From: Clavulina sp. PMI_390
Lineage: Eukaryota > Basidiomycota > Agaricomycetes > Cantharellales > Hydnaceae
Direction of reading: 5' to 3'
Assembly (NCBI GenBank): GCA_015039315.1
Contig: WIDE01000007.1
Coordinates: forward strand, 343,213-407,212
DNA: 64,000 bases
Notes under the pieces: model-generated
Told to the model about the DNA's origin: nothing
The model's database searches: none
The model's input: only the letters and a program-made list of their open reading frames with translations
Shown here: piece by piece, positions 1-12,297 of the stretch
How positions within the stretch are numbered: position 1 is the first letter of the stretch
Layout: each line of letters starts with the position of its first letter
Position numbers and translations under genes: made by a program

Positions 1-2035
1 ATACTTTTCCTTGTCGACCAAGGTGAACGACATTGATGGTATGACTTTTGTCGCAAGTTCTTCCGCTTCGTACAGTTGGATAGTAGCCATGAGCGCCATC
101 AGCCCCGCCACTCTAGCATGCACGAAAGCGTCTTTGAGGGCACGGGAGAAGGCTGGAATGAGCACCTTCCGCTGTGTTGTTGCAGAAAGGTTTGGGGCAA
201 GACGGCCGATCAGAATGCAAGTATTTGTCCGGATCGAGGCCTCAGTGTCGAGCTGAGACTTGGCAAGGTGCTTGAGGAGCTCGTTGTTCAATATCCGATC
301 TGTCAGCTATAGTGATACAAAGCCCCGGTCAGAAAGTGCTGGATGGCAATAACATAGCACGAACCTTCGAGGAAAGCACGCTGACAGACCTGACTGTTGC
401 TTCTCGGATTACCGCCACCGTGTCACCAAACCCGGTTTGCTAGAAGAATGTGAGAAGGGGACACGCAGTGAATGTTTTGGAACCTACCAGATGGGGCCAT
501 ATCTTGTCAGACACTGTTCGCTGATCCAGCTTATCGGCATATTCAGGCAGATGATCCAGCAACGCCATCCGCGTACCACGATCGGGACTTGCGAAAAGCT
601 TGACGACAGGACCAAGGACGACAGTCGCGTAATCTGATGGTGGTACGGAGTGACCGAGGAGGAAAACAAGAGGTAGCATAGATCCTGCTGAAGCCCCGCC
701 GAATTCGAGAGCATTGACAAGTGTTGGGAGGACCTTGTGGGCAAGGAACTCTGAGGGGAAAGAATCAGCAGATTCTTTCAGTGTTCTACGAAGTAGATCT
801 AGTGAATAGGAGAAAATAACGAAAGAAAGTGAGAATAACTAACCGAAGGAACGTGGCTTTGTCCGATTCGCTGCTGAGATTGAACCCTTCTAGACTGGCA
901 CAGATCTTCACCAGTCTGTTCTGCGAGAAGAAACCTGCCCCTTCTCCCGTCTTTTCGCCATTGCCGATTTCAAGGAAGCCCTTGCTGGTCAAGCGTGGTT
1001 TGGGCTTCGGCATGAGGAGGCGTTTGAAGGATGGGAATATTGTTGTAGGTATGGCCCCTCTACTCGAGGCTGTCGGAGCCGGGTGGGGTGGTAGAGAAGT
1101 AGGAGGAAGTGGATGGTTGGGGTTGAAGACAGAGTGGATCAGGAGTCCAAATTCGTATGCATCAGGCGCGGAGACATCGTTCCTAAGTTTGAAGGCGTCA
1201 GAAGATGTGAAACGTTTGGCTGCGGATCATATATACTCTTTAGCAGAAGACCAACCGGCTGCTTTCACTTCGGGAGGGGTATATTGGGTAAGATCAGGCA
1301 TGAGTGACCCTAAGCTCTATAGCAGCATTAGTAAGGGGCAGGTGGTATAGGTTCAAAGCGAGGTCTTACATAGAGGACAGCATTATCCTCCTTAGGGTTG
1401 GAAAGTAGTTCGAACCCCCCTAGTCTCCATTCGCCAGAAGGTGAAATAAAGATAGAATCTGTGCGAAGGTTTCCGTGTGTGGATTGGCAAGAATCATTGA
1501 CAAAGGAGAGCGCAATCTGGTAGAGACGTTCAATAGACTGGCTGGCATAGGAATAGAGCGGACACGTACAGCAACACGCTGTAACCCCCAGACCAGCCAT
1601 TCTTCGCGGGCAGCGGCAGGCTTACTGCTCCAGGCAGATATTGCAATCCCCAGAGGCTGAACCCTTTCGGTGACAATATGAATACTGGTTTCAGTTTCTA
1701 CAACATCGATGAATTTGAGTACATCTGGATGCCTGATGGTCCGCAGTTTCCGGAGGGCATTCTTGGCCAGAGGGAGAAGATTCTTCCGAGATGGATTCGA
1801 GCCGTCAAAATGGAATACAGATACAGGAGAAGAGTCATCCTAGACAGAATAAGGCAAGAGGGTTGGGATCGGATATTCCAGAGCTGCACAGCTAGCAACG
1901 CACTCTCTTGGTAGCCTCGTACAGAGTCCATATTCCACGACCTTCAAAGTAGATGACCTTGTTCCCGAGAATAAAAGGGTGAGTAACCCCAGACTTTGCG
2001 AGTACCGCACTTCCAATCGAGCGCAGGTAGTCCAT
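1..2035 (-). CDS. CEX1: CEX1/SCYL1-family pseudokinase with HEAT repeats (3' end beyond window)
   Basis: Family members are catalytically inactive kinase-like scaffolds with C-terminal HEAT repeats, linked to tRNA export (yeast Cex1) and Golgi-ER traffic (SCYL1). The start at 2035 reads MDYLRSIGSAVLAKSG, followed by GNKVIYFEGRGIWTLYEATK and an intron of about 60 nt near 1860-1920. The next exon has RHPDVLKFIDVVETE and IHIVTERVQPL. The catalytic-loop position reads HGNLRTDSIFI and GEWRLGGFE, so the usual HRD and DFG residues are missing, as expected for a pseudokinase of the SCYL1 rather than SCYL2 type. Around 300-680 the HEAT part reads VVLGPVVKLFASPDRG and GFGDTVAVIREATVRS. The gene runs off the left edge, so the C-terminus is not seen. 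Frame and family are clear; exact exon borders are by eye. Confidence 0.87.
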
Positions 2036-2085
2036 CAGAATTCACGAAACGCGAGCGGCCTGGATCACAACATGTGCAAACAAAC
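2036..2085. promoter_or_regulatory. 50-bp divergent intergenic gap between the CEX1-like and gamma-tubulin complex genes
   Basis: The two proposed ATGs (2035 minus, 2086 plus) are separated by only 50 bp. Any promoter must therefore be shared or overlap the 5' coding ends. No TATA box is visible in the gap. Confidence 0.5.
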
Positions 2086-5000
2086 ATGGCGTTCGCGTTG
2101 CATACCTTGCCCGATCTCGAGCCTCCACGCGTTGCGCGACTCGACGACTACTTCCCCGAACTTCCGGATCAATTTTATATGCGAGAGCTCGAAGACAGGC
2201 CTCAGAATCCCATAATCGACCGCCTTGGGCAGCCTGAAAACCTCAAACCACTCGAGCCCGACTTCTTACCTGTGCCGAAGGAGACCGCCTTTATCGACCA
2301 CCAGCCTTACGCAGAGCCTATTGAAGACGCGGATAATACAGACGATTCACTATGGCTTAGTAAAACGCCCCCACTTGCGAGACAGGTGGGAGCTTTCACA
2401 AGTGTTACTAGCGCTCCGATTGTATCTGATAGAATAATTTAGAATAATCTCAAGACATGGAACTCCATGGCAAAGTCTCCATCCCCGGCAATCTTCCAGC
2501 CGCGGACACCCTTTCTCTCCGAACAGGCGCCTTCAATCTATGCCGCCATTGGCTATAGGTAGGCTCAAGCCGTGACACTTTGCGTATATCCTGACCAGAT
2601 TCTTTAGAGTAAAGACCGATGTAGGATCTTCGGAAACACGTTGCTTCCATGGCTCTGTTGACGAGTTTTTCCATGCGATGTCTCACAATGTTGTCGGGAA
2701 CTCGTCACGTCTATTCATCTGGAATGCCGAGAAAGAGTCCTTCTTACTAAAAGGACGCTCTGAAAGCTCTGTCGGCCTGCTAACTGTGGACTCTTTGAGT
2801 CCGATCACAGTATCAAGGCGAGTGTAGGCGAGATGAACTAGAATAATATACTCATATCAGTCATATTCAGCTGTCTCGAGCGATTTCTCGGAGTCGGGAC
2901 ACTTTTGAGGAGGCTCCAGAACTTCGTAATCTCTCTTCGTGCATCGTAAGCTACCATTCTCGATGAATCTACTTTGTACCTCGTTCTTATCTGGTATTCA
3001 GTTCGCCAGGGCCAGCAGCTGCCAGTTTCGCTCACGGACTAGAGGCTATTCTTAATCATATGCAGGAACAGTCTCTAGCCGCTCCTCATAAAGCGTCTTC
3101 CCATCACGTCATGGCTCTCTGGTACCACTATGAAGAACCTCAGGTAGTGCTGGAATCATTAGGTGGACTATGCTCTAGGGTTAGTTTTCTTCCGCACCTC
3201 CAATCTTATCACTAAGACTTTGTCCCTTAGGCCTTGTCCCGATTACCTCCCTACGCTACCATACCTCTGGAAAGAGCTCCTCTAGCCACTCGACTATTTG
3301 ACTGGCTCGCCCAGGCCATACTGTCTTGTAGCCAGCCTGCTGTCATTAAGAACCTCGCATTCTTATCGTCGAAGGTTTCCGACGAGATATTTTCCGAAAT
3401 TGGAGGCTCCCTCGGCCTTCTCCCACCTCCCGAACGCGTTCCTGTTGCACAATTGTCTGACGAGCGACGGGCCTCGAGGGCAGGCCAACTTGGCGAATCA
3501 CTTCCATCATTCCTGCCTGCCGACTTTGTGGATGAGATTGATCGAGGTATACGATCGATCGCGCTACTGAGAGCGACCAATGATGCGCATCCTCTATGCC
3601 ATCCAGATCCTTTGTGGGCTGAGATGGTGAGAGGCTGGTGTTGGACAGATGAAGATATCGCACAGCGCATTGAACTCATCGCAACCCACATACTTCAAGT
3701 CCATGAGCGTATCGAAGACTGGCGTTGGAACCTTCGGAGCTTGCATCGCCAGGTCCTACAGCCGGCTGAGGATCAAACTGGTGCCCGTATCAAACCCTTG
3801 ACAGGCACGACTGGTGAAGAATTGATCCATAGCAATACTGCTGTCGAGGATCTTGGCTTCGATGTCTTCGACCTCGTTCCAGGAGACTCCGCGGGTCAAC
3901 ATCTAGTCCTAATTGAGGAGGCAGGTGGTACTCGCCCTTACGGCGAGTTTGCTCGGTCATTCCCCAACTCTCTGCCCTTCTCTGCTCCAACCCTTTCAAC
4001 CCTTCTTAATGTCGCCGTCCTACAACCTTTGGTTACCCACGCTCGCATCCTATCCGCATCTGTTCTGGAAATCTTTTTGTCTGATCTCGACTTCATTGGT
4101 CATCTCGACTTGCTTTGGCAGTTCGTCCTTTTCGGCAACCCAATGTTTGCGTATCGCGTGAAGAGGGCCCTGTTCACGGAATCGGACGATCCTGGCGAGG
4201 GCTTCAAGAGGTCCAATCGTGCTCGGCAGCGGCGCAAGTCTGGTCGTTCGCCTTCGCGGGACCGCCACCGCGAACCCACACAGGCTCCAGGGCAAGGCTG
4301 GGGCATTGGGCTTAATCCCAGCTTAAGCGATCGTGGTGCTTGGCCTCCAGCAGGTTCCGATCTTGCATATAACTTGAGGACCGTGATCGTGGATACCCTC
4401 GATGACGAGCGCGTTGAGACGGAGGATGGAGACCGCCGTACGGGATTCGGGAAGCAGCGAGATGAGATATGGAAGGAGGCAGAATGGCGTCTAGGATTCA
4501 TTATCAAACCTTTCGATGAGGAAGATGAAGCAGAAGAGAATCCGCCCTGGGCAAACCCTTTTTGTATGTGTCTATTGTGCTGAAGTGATGAGACTCGTAC
4601 TGACATGGGTTTCTAGCGCTTCATGCCCTCGATTTCCTTGAAATGGACTACAAATCGCCGTCAAACATGAAGACTCTTATAACGACACCAATATTGGACA
4701 AATACCGTCGAATCTTCACCTTCCTGATCAAGCTTCTTCGGGGTGAGAGCGTTCTCGGCCTTAAAACCATTTCTTGCCACTAACGCAGTGTCTCATAGTT
4801 GACAGCGTGACACAAATCCTCTATCGTTCTACCCGCTCATTCTCCCGCAAAAATGTCCCTTCCATCTTCTCTAACCGACCGCAAATCCAGCGGAGGCTTG
4901 ATCACTTTAGCTTCCAGGCTAATGCATTTATGCACACCCTTACTGGGTATATTACGGACTCCGCTATCGGTGCCAACCACTACGCTTTCATAGAGCGGCT

Positions 5001-5685
5001 CACCAAACTGCGGTTCGGGGTACAGGAGAAGGGGAAATTGCGCCGGTCATCACATGAGGATGAGCCACCAGATGAGGGTCTCGACGGGGGTACTATCCAC
5101 CTGACTGATGTTTTCTCTATCATGGAATACCACGGGCGTGTCATGGATCGTATTCTGGAAGCTTGTTTCTTGAAAGCAAGGCAGCGAGACATCGGTGGCA
5201 CATCCTTAATGGAGGCCCTCGATACTATTTTACGGGTTGGCCGACTAACGATGGATCTTCGAAGCGGGAAGATGACAAATGAAGCGCATGCTGAGGAACG
5301 GCTGATGAAGCTGATTCATCGCTGGCAGGAGTGCTTGAAGAACTTGGTGAGTTGACTGATCAAGCCGGTCATGATGTTCTTTACTCTTCTATATACTAAT
5401 CCTTTGTTTCTTCTCCATCAGATTACTGGACTAAGGATTCTGGACGAAGCTGGCCACAGCCACCGCCTACAAAACGAGCAGGTTGCTTTGCCGTCGATCT
5501 CCCGCTCCACGCGCGACGAGGGACGTATCAGCAGCGACTTGCGGGCTTTGATGCGTGGAGAGGGCTCTCAAAGACGAGATGCCACAGGTTTGGCGAATCT
5601 TTTGCTTCGTCTCGATGCATCGTCTTGGAAAAAGAAGCTGGGCGAGGCTGAGGAGACATTTGCTGAGGTCGATGATGTCCCTTGA
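2086..5685 (+). CDS. Gamma-tubulin complex component (Spc97/Spc98 family, GCP4-6-like)
   Basis: Structural subunit of the gamma-tubulin ring complex, which nucleates microtubules at the spindle pole body. The start at 2086 reads MAFALHTLPDLEPPR. A first intron (about 2386-2444) is followed by NNLKTWNSMA, recalling the W-containing N-terminal segment of GCP5-like proteins. The N-terminal GRIP region includes LPPYATIPLERAPLATRLFDW near 3240. The conserved C-terminal core starts at EAEWRLGFIIKPF, continues with LHALDFLEMDYKSPSN and DKYRRIFTFLIKLLR (4615-4740), and ends with the helical bundle HFSFQANAFMHTLTGYI and LKNLITGLRILDE. Basic and acidic low-complexity inserts (RSNRARQRRKSGRSPSRDR near 4215; DEEDEAEENPP near 4520) separate the parts. 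At least six short introns are needed. Subfamily is not certain: GCP5 or GCP6 fit best. Confidence 0.83.
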
Positions 5686-5818
5686 AGGTATCAATGATCA
5701 GGAAGCATTCATCAAATTTTCATGATATACATATTAGCCATACTTCTACAGAATAGCATCCATCTTCTACGAAAAGTATGGCGGCTAATAATAATAACGA
5801 TCACATGGGAACAAGGTG

Positions 5819-7800
5819 CTATATGAAGGTAATCTCCACTGGCCCATTATCTGTCATGAGCTCAAATTCAGACGCTCTTGAGTGATATGTTTCTCCCCAG
5901 AAGAACTTCCCATGTGAAAATCCCTTGCGCCGGTCTGAAATCTCCAACGTAGGATGGCGCTCCTCGCGTTGAGGATCATCCCCAGCTGTAACTTCCTTAG
6001 ACACTTTCACCTGCGCATTCCTCGTCGATGCGCGGAATAGGCCCTCAAATGTGCGGAAGATCCGTGCCTTGTTGGCCGCATTGTTTGTATGAGAAAACAG
6101 TCTGAGGTGGTAGTTGATAGGCGCGATTGGGATGGCGAGATCTATCGGGCCGCCCCAGGACCAAGCATTGATATTAAAGTTTCCACCAGAACCGGGATAT
6201 GTCTCGTCGTCAGTATAGGCGCCAGATAAGTAGAAAGACGCGTTGATGCGACTTACGATAGGCAGAATTCATAGGATGATACGTTAGATTGATGTAGGAA
6301 CGGTCATCACGCTGAGCGTTCATGGAACTTACGCGTTGTTAGTCCTAATATTGGCGGTCGTGGTGGGATACCCCTGGCTCGAAAGACCGACTTCTGCAAC
6401 GATGGGGGCATTCGTAGTTGTCATTTTCAAGACGTGGTCTGAAAAGAAGCTGCCCTCGATGCGCGCATTGGTAGTGTGGAGGGTCAAATTCGCGGCCTGA
6501 AGCCGTGCCTCAGACTAATACCAGACGGAAAAGCGACTGTCCTTAAGTACAGTTTTCCTTGGCAGATGCTAGCTTGAATACTGACCTTCACGACGATAGC
6601 ACCATTTGTCGAGGTCAAGTTCACATTACTCCAGTAATGCTTCAACCCATCCACGAACTGAGAGAAATCGTGGAGATCCGAAGCCAATCCACTCAATGGG
6701 CTTATCAAGGCCGATTGTGGAATACGAACGACAACGTCAAATTTGATAGCTCGACGGTCCCCCCTGAATAAGGGCCACGAGATACTACTTGGTGTCTAAG
6801 TCATAGCAATATTCCTCAGTATGGATTCATGAGCGAGAAGGGCATGCCTGTGCGAGGTACTCACAAATATCCCAAAGCCCTTGTGCAATTCTCCGCGATG
6901 AAGGACACACATATTGACCTGCCCCAGTGCAGCCTTGCTCCAGTAGTGCATGTCAACGTAGATGGTGATGTTTTCGGAATCCTTAGGTGCCAGCTCGTAG
7001 CGCACAGACCCCATCGCACCCGCGCCGCGGTTCAGGAAGTAGATGCTATCCAGGTCTGCGGGCAGATTGTACCGAGCTTTATACAGCAGGGGAGCTTCAG
7101 GTCGATGAGGAGGGGGATACGGGCGGTAAGGCATTTCAGTGATGTGGTGCTGCTCGTCCACTGGGTGACCATGTGCTGGCCAATCTTGCTGGGATAGCAA
7201 AGCCTCCATCTGTTTATTATCGAGATAGTCCGGAGTAGTGGTGATATTCCAGGCCGGGGTACAGTCTCTTTCAAAATCAACACGCCCATCTCGAACTGGA
7301 TCAGGGCTTGTTGGCTAGAATGCCCGAGGAAGTCAATCCTTCCGCGAAACGTTGGCAAATGAGCCTGTGGAACTTACCTGCCCGCTCTGCAACTGCCTTC
7401 CAATTACTCGCTTCACTCGATGACGAAATATAAAGGATAAGACCACAACAAAAACGGTACTAGAACAGTAGGGGGTGTCAGACCAAGGGGTGGATAGATG
7501 GCACCGCACTCACACAAAAACGATTGCCCTTGCGAAACGTTTCCGCCGGCGTGGAAGTGGAGGAGTGCAATCCAAGTCATTTGCAGAGAGAGAATTATGA
7601 AGGGGAGTCCTCGGTCGACCTTCATGCGACGCTGTCACGGGCGACGAGGGGAGTCGCTCGTATGCCGGAGGGGCCATTTCTTCACCAAAGCCGTCGGTCT
7701 CGAAAAATGTTGTGGTGTCTGAGGACGATGATGCCTCCTGCTCTTTGGTGGTCTCGTCCTTGGTGGTTGGATTTGAGTTCGCTTCTTCAAGTACAATCAT
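5819..7800 (-). CDS. Single-pass membrane protein with TSNAP-repeat (adhesin-like/DUF7330-type) domain, copy A
   Basis: First of three tandem paralogues, all on the minus strand. Order: a Pro/Ser/Thr-rich cytosolic N-terminus (PPAYERLPSSP), a basic stop (PRRRKRFARA), one membrane segment (AIVFVTVFVVVLSFIF, split by an intron), then an outer region with YKARYNLPADLDSIYFLNRG, GSVRYELAPKDSENI and VNMCVLHRGELHKGFGIF. It ends with a chain of short beta-type repeats (NGAIVV, TDNGPVEITFI) resembling the DUF4097/DUF7330 putative adhesin fold. The start at 7800 is chosen because its context, CGACGCAGTCATGAT, matches copy C; an upstream in-frame ATG at 7884 is possible. Function unknown; a cell-surface role is inferred from topology only. 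Confidence 0.72.
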
Positions 7801-8227
7801 GACTGCGTCGGGCCGCGAACGTACTGAGAATGACTTCTGCACGTGAGCAGTGATGGTCCACGTTGAAGAGCGCAGCAGCGACAAGCTTTGAATAGCGATC
7901 GCTGCGCCGCGGTGGAATCATAGCTGCGAAGTTCCAGTTGTATGGGAACGCTGCGTCAATCACACGGTGCTCACTGCGGTCTACAGCAGATGGACATGTT
8001 GGAGATGAGGACGCCATTCGTACTGGTTGTCCCTGCACTCAACTTGAATCGTCTACGGCTCACCGGCTTGGCAATCTTGGCTCCGCACACGTGATTCGGA
8101 CAACCAAAAATGGAAGCAACTGCAGTCTGTAGACAAAATAAATCCATAATGGGGTAGTAGTACAGGTTATACTAGCGTCTGGTATTTCTGTTTTGTGGTG
8201 CTGACTACGACGAGAGGGCCAAATACC
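7801..8227. other. Intergenic between copies A and B
   Basis: Holds the copy A upstream region (with the CACGTG block) and the 3' flank of copy B. No supported gene is seen. Confidence 0.5.
7840..7845. promoter_or_regulatory. CACGTG palindrome in upstream region of copy A
   Basis: The block GAATGACTTCTGCACGTGAG (7828-7847) recurs as GAATGACTACAGCACGTGAG upstream of copy B. Both are followed by GAAGAGCGCAGC. CACGTG is the classical bHLH (E-box) core. Whether it acts as a regulatory site is inferred from its conservation between paralogues that have otherwise diverged. Confidence 0.35.
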
Positions 8228-10027
8228 CTATATGAACGTGATCTCGACTGGTGCATTGCTGGTAAGAAGCTCGAACTCTGAGCTTCTCGACCGATATCTA
8301 TCACCCCAAAAGAACTTGCCATGGGAATAACCCTCGTACTGATCCGGAACCTGAAGTGTTGGCTCACGATCCTGCCCGAGAGGATCATCCGCACTCGTGA
8401 GCGACGTTGACACTTCAGCAGGAGCATGAGTTGTCCGAGCACGGAATAGACCTTCAAACGTGCGATGGATCTGCGCCTTGCTGTACGCGTTGCTCGTGTG
8501 GGATAGCATTCGAAGCTTGTGGTTGATGGGCGCGACAGGAATGGCGATATCAATGGGCCCGTTCGAGGACCTGGCATGAATATTGAAGTCCGCTTGGGAT
8601 CCACGATACGCTTCGTCGTCGGGATAGGCACCCGACAGATAAAATGACGCATTGATGCGACTGTTAATAGGTATTAGTCTTGTCGAGATTTATGTGGTAG
8701 GATGGTCAAACTTACGCGTTGGTCGTCCACACGCGAGCAGTAGTAGTAGGGTAGCCTCCTTGGTTAGAAAGCCCGATGTCAGCTAAAATTGGGTCATTGG
8801 TCGTTTCTATCTTCAGGGAATGGTCGGAGACGAAGCTGCCCTCGATACGGGCATTTGTCGTATGGAGTGTTAAATTGGCCGCTTGTAGCTGAGCCTCTGG
8901 CTGTAATAAGAGAGCGCCCTGTAAGTCTAGCACTTTCCACAAAAATATCATGAGAGTCCTACTTGTACGACGATAGCCCCGTTGGTGGAGGTGAGATTGA
9001 CGCTGCTCCAGTAGTGCTTGATTCCATCCACGGTCTGAGAAAAGTCGTGCAGATCGGACGCCAAGTTGGCGACGGGATACGCCAAAGCAGATTGGGGGAT
9101 CCCCACGACCACCTCAAATCTCATGTCCCTCCGGTCTCCGAGGATGATATTCCAGTGATCCTTAGGTGGTGTCTAGACTCTCAAAGGTTAGGTTAGAATA
9201 TTCCTCGCGCTTGGTGAATTGAGCAGAAAACGTACGAAGATGCCGAAGCCCTTCTCAAAGCCCCCTCGATGAAGCACACACATGTTCACCCGGCCTTGAA
9301 CCTCCTTTCTCCAATAGCGCATGCTGACGTCAATGGATATGGAGTCCGAGTCGTGGGGTGCCAGCTCGTAGCGGACAGTTCCAGAGGCAAATGAGCCTCG
9401 ATTGAGGAAATAGATACTGTCAAGGTTCACTGGGAGGGAATAGCGGGCCCTGTATAGGAAGGGCGGCTCGGGCCGGCGAGGGGGAGGGTAGAGGCGATGC
9501 GTGGCCTGGTTCAGGAGCTGGAGTTGATATTCTTTGACAACATCGAGCACATCGAGATTTTGGTCGTCATAAGAATCAAGGTCGATAGTCTCATTCCAGA
9601 TTGGTACACAGTCCCGTTGAAACAAGACCTGTCCGTCCCGAACTGGGTCAGGCTTCAGAGGCGGGAGGGCCTGAGGGGATGGAGTCAGCAATGTGGCACT
9701 ATCGAGCTGTTGTTTTGCTTACTGATACTGGAATGATAATAGCGCGCCTGACTCTGTTTCTAAATACGAATGAAAGAACAACAATGAAGCCAGCACTAGT
9801 CCAGAGTGTCAGGGTCAGTATGGATCGAGTAAAGCAGCATGTTGTTGCACTGACACGAACAACAGAGCCCTCGCGAGCTTGCGCCCACGGCGCCGAGGAA
9901 GGGGAGGGGCACAATCAAATTCGTTTGGGCCAGAAGCAACATTTAGATTTGGGGTCTCAGCATGGTCCCCGGGTGTGTTTTCCATGGGCGAGGCGGGGAG
10001 ACGCTCGTAAGCGGCAGTGGACGCCAT
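8228..10027 (-). CDS. Single-pass membrane protein with TSNAP-repeat (adhesin-like/DUF7330-type) domain, copy B
   Basis: Second tandem paralogue. From ATG 10027: MASTAAYERLPASPMEN, the basic stretch PRRRGRKLARALLF, one membrane segment across an intron, then KPDPVRDGQVLFQRDCVPIW. These are followed by YRARYSLPVNLDSIYFLNRG, GTVRYELAPHDSDSI and VNMCVLHRGGFEKGFGIF. The repeats include TTNARIEGSFVSDHSLKIET, ending with GKFFWGDRYRSRSSEFELLT and SNAPVEITFI. The position matching the start codon of copies A and C reads CAGTCACCT here, so that ATG is lost and translation must begin downstream. It is closer in sequence to copy A than to copy C. Function unknown. Confidence 0.72.
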
Positions 10028-10439
10028 ATCAACGCTCAGAGGTAAGACCGTAACAAGAGGAGGAACTCTGAGGCTTATGGAGGTATTTGTTCCTTATCAG
10101 CGCCACGTATGGTTCAGGTGATCAGCTTTGCCTTGGCCGGCAAACAGAGGTGACTGCGACGGAAGCCAAAAGATACAGGAATGACTACAGCACGTGAGGA
10201 CCGGCTTGCCATGGTTTTCGCCGAAGAGCGCAGCTCCCAAAGAGATCGCAGCGCTGTGCTTCAATCACGACCCAAGCTTGTGGTAAACGCTTACAAACAA
10301 TGTGTGGAAGCATGATGTGAAAATCAAATGAATAGTACTAAGTTTATGGGTATCGTACAGCAGCAGGATACATTTTTCTCGCTCTTTTAGGAAGCGGGCA
10401 GAAATTTACAATCGCACCAATCCATCTACGGTGTGTCCC
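10028..10439. other. Intergenic between copies B and C, with duplicated CACGTG block
   Basis: Upstream of copy B. CACGTG lies at 10191-10196 within GACTACAGCACGTGAGG, and GAAGAGCGCAGC follows near 10223, matching the region upstream of copy A. Otherwise no gene is seen. Confidence 0.45.
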
Positions 10440-12297
10440 TCAGATGAAGGCGAGATCAACTGGCCCGTTAGACGTGGTGATCTCCACCTCCGACGAACTG
10501 TGCACCTCCTCGTCGCCCCAGTAGAACTTGCCGCTCGCGTCGCGCTTTTGGATGTTTACTTGCAGCGTCGGCTTTCTTCCTTTGCCTGCGGGATCATGGT
10601 CACTCGTCACATCCTTGTGAACAGTGAAAGGCGCGTTGGAGGTATGAAGACGGAAGGCGCCCTCGAAGCTACGGAAAATCTTGGCAACGCTACGCGAGTT
10701 CGATGTGCGCGAGGAGAGGCGGAGCTTGTGTCCGATAGGAGCGACGGGGACGCGGAGGTCGACGGGGCTGTTGGACGTTTTCACTTCCACATCGAAATCA
10801 CCCTCTTTACCAGGGTACTTCTTGTCATCTTCATCCACGGTCGCAAGGCTCAGAGAGCTTTCAACGCGGCTGTAGTGGAGAGGAGTGATCAGTTCAAGTT
10901 TGCGGAAAAGATTTTATGAGCAAGCTTACGCATTCGTGGTCAAGAGTTTAGCAGTGACTGGGTTGCTCTTGCTAAGCAACTCCACATCGGCCTTGATATG
11001 GCCATTACTCGTCTGAAGTGTCAACTCGTGATCAGAGAAGAAATGGCCCTCGATAGGTGCGTTCGAAGTATGGAAAGCCAGTTGGGGAGATCGGAGTCGA
11101 CCCTAGGAGGATAGACGATCAGTTGCTTTGACCGGCACCACAGTTGACATGAGTACCAACCTCGGCAAAAATTCCCCCATTGGTGGACACCAAATCAATC
11201 TTGTTCCAAGTGTGCTTGAACGATCCCACGTATTGAGAATAGTTGTGCAGATCGGAAGCTAGGCTGCCCAAGGTGTCAAAAGCGGACTTGGGGATCCGAA
11301 CTACCACTTCAAAGTGGATGGATCGATGGTTCTCATGTGGTCCTTGCCACGGAGTCTATAGGGAGGATGATAGCTCGTATCAGTCGTCGAAGCTTAACAC
11401 CAAGGCACAGTTCCACAAAGGGACGTACAAAGATCCCAAATCCTTTATGTGTGGAGCTCTTGTGCAGAACGCACAAGTTTGTGCTGTCCTTTGCATCTTG
11501 CTCCCAGTAATACATGTCAACGTTGACAACAATGTCGGAGGCATCCTCTGGCGCAAGCTCGTATCGGAAACTTCCACCTTGATATGAGCCTCGAGTCAGG
11601 AAATACACGTCCTTCAGGCTGGCGGGAAGGTTGTAGCGGGCCTGGTAGTGGTATCGATAGGAAGGGTAGACGCCGGGAGGGTAGGGACGATCGGAGGTCG
11701 AGATCTGGCGTTCCTCGGTGAGGGCCACATCAGAAGACCAGCTGGGGGCACAATCGTCATCAGAGATGACTTTCCCGTCCTTAACTGGGTCTGGTGACAC
11801 AGGCGTGCCCTATGAAATAACGTGAGTGAAAGCTGTGGAGGTGAGAGACTATGCAACGCACCCATGGAGTTGCACTGAATGAGTAGCGAATCATATGTGT
11901 AACTGAGTGGAAGAGGAACAGAATGACGATACTGCCCCGGAATGGGAAGCTCAGTCTAAGAATCTTATTCGAGTATGTATTGATGGAGCACTCACGCAAT
12001 CGCAAGTCCTCTCAAGAAGCGCCGGCGAGGAGAACGCTGAGGTTGTGGCACAGGGACCAAGTAGTAGGCGTTCAAAGGAGTCGTGTCAGAAGGGTTTGGA
12101 GGAGGGTTCGGGCCACCAGATGCGTTTTGTACAGGGATAGGACGGTAGGCTGGTGGGGGTACACCCATGTCACCTGGAGCAGACGAGGCAAGAGACTGGT
12201 AATTGGAGGACACAGGGACTGGAGCTCCTTGCTGGCGTTCTGCAGCGACCTCAGCCTCCTTCATCGCTGCTTTTCTAGGGTTGGTCGACTCGATCAT
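10440..12297 (-). CDS. Single-pass membrane protein with TSNAP-repeat (adhesin-like/DUF7330-type) domain, copy C
   Basis: Third and most divergent paralogue. MIESTNPRKAAMKEAEVAAE begins at 12297 in a context (GACGCAGCCATGATCG) shared with copy A. A Pro-rich cytosolic stretch (GVPPPAYRPIPVQN), the basic RSPRRRFLRG, and a hydrophobic span SIVILFLFHSVTHMI follow. The outer region has YQARYNLPASLKDVYFLTRG, GSFRYELAPEDASDI, TNLCVLHKSSTHKGFGIF, and repeated TSN/TTN motifs (AFHTSNAPIEGHFFSDHE, LQTSNGHIKADVEL, VKTSNSPVDLRVP, LHTSNAPFTVHKD, TTSNGPVDLAFI). Introns interrupt it near 11930, 11360, 11110 and 10880. The repeats fit a beta-helix or beta-sandwich adhesin-like domain. Ligand and role are unknown. 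Confidence 0.72.
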
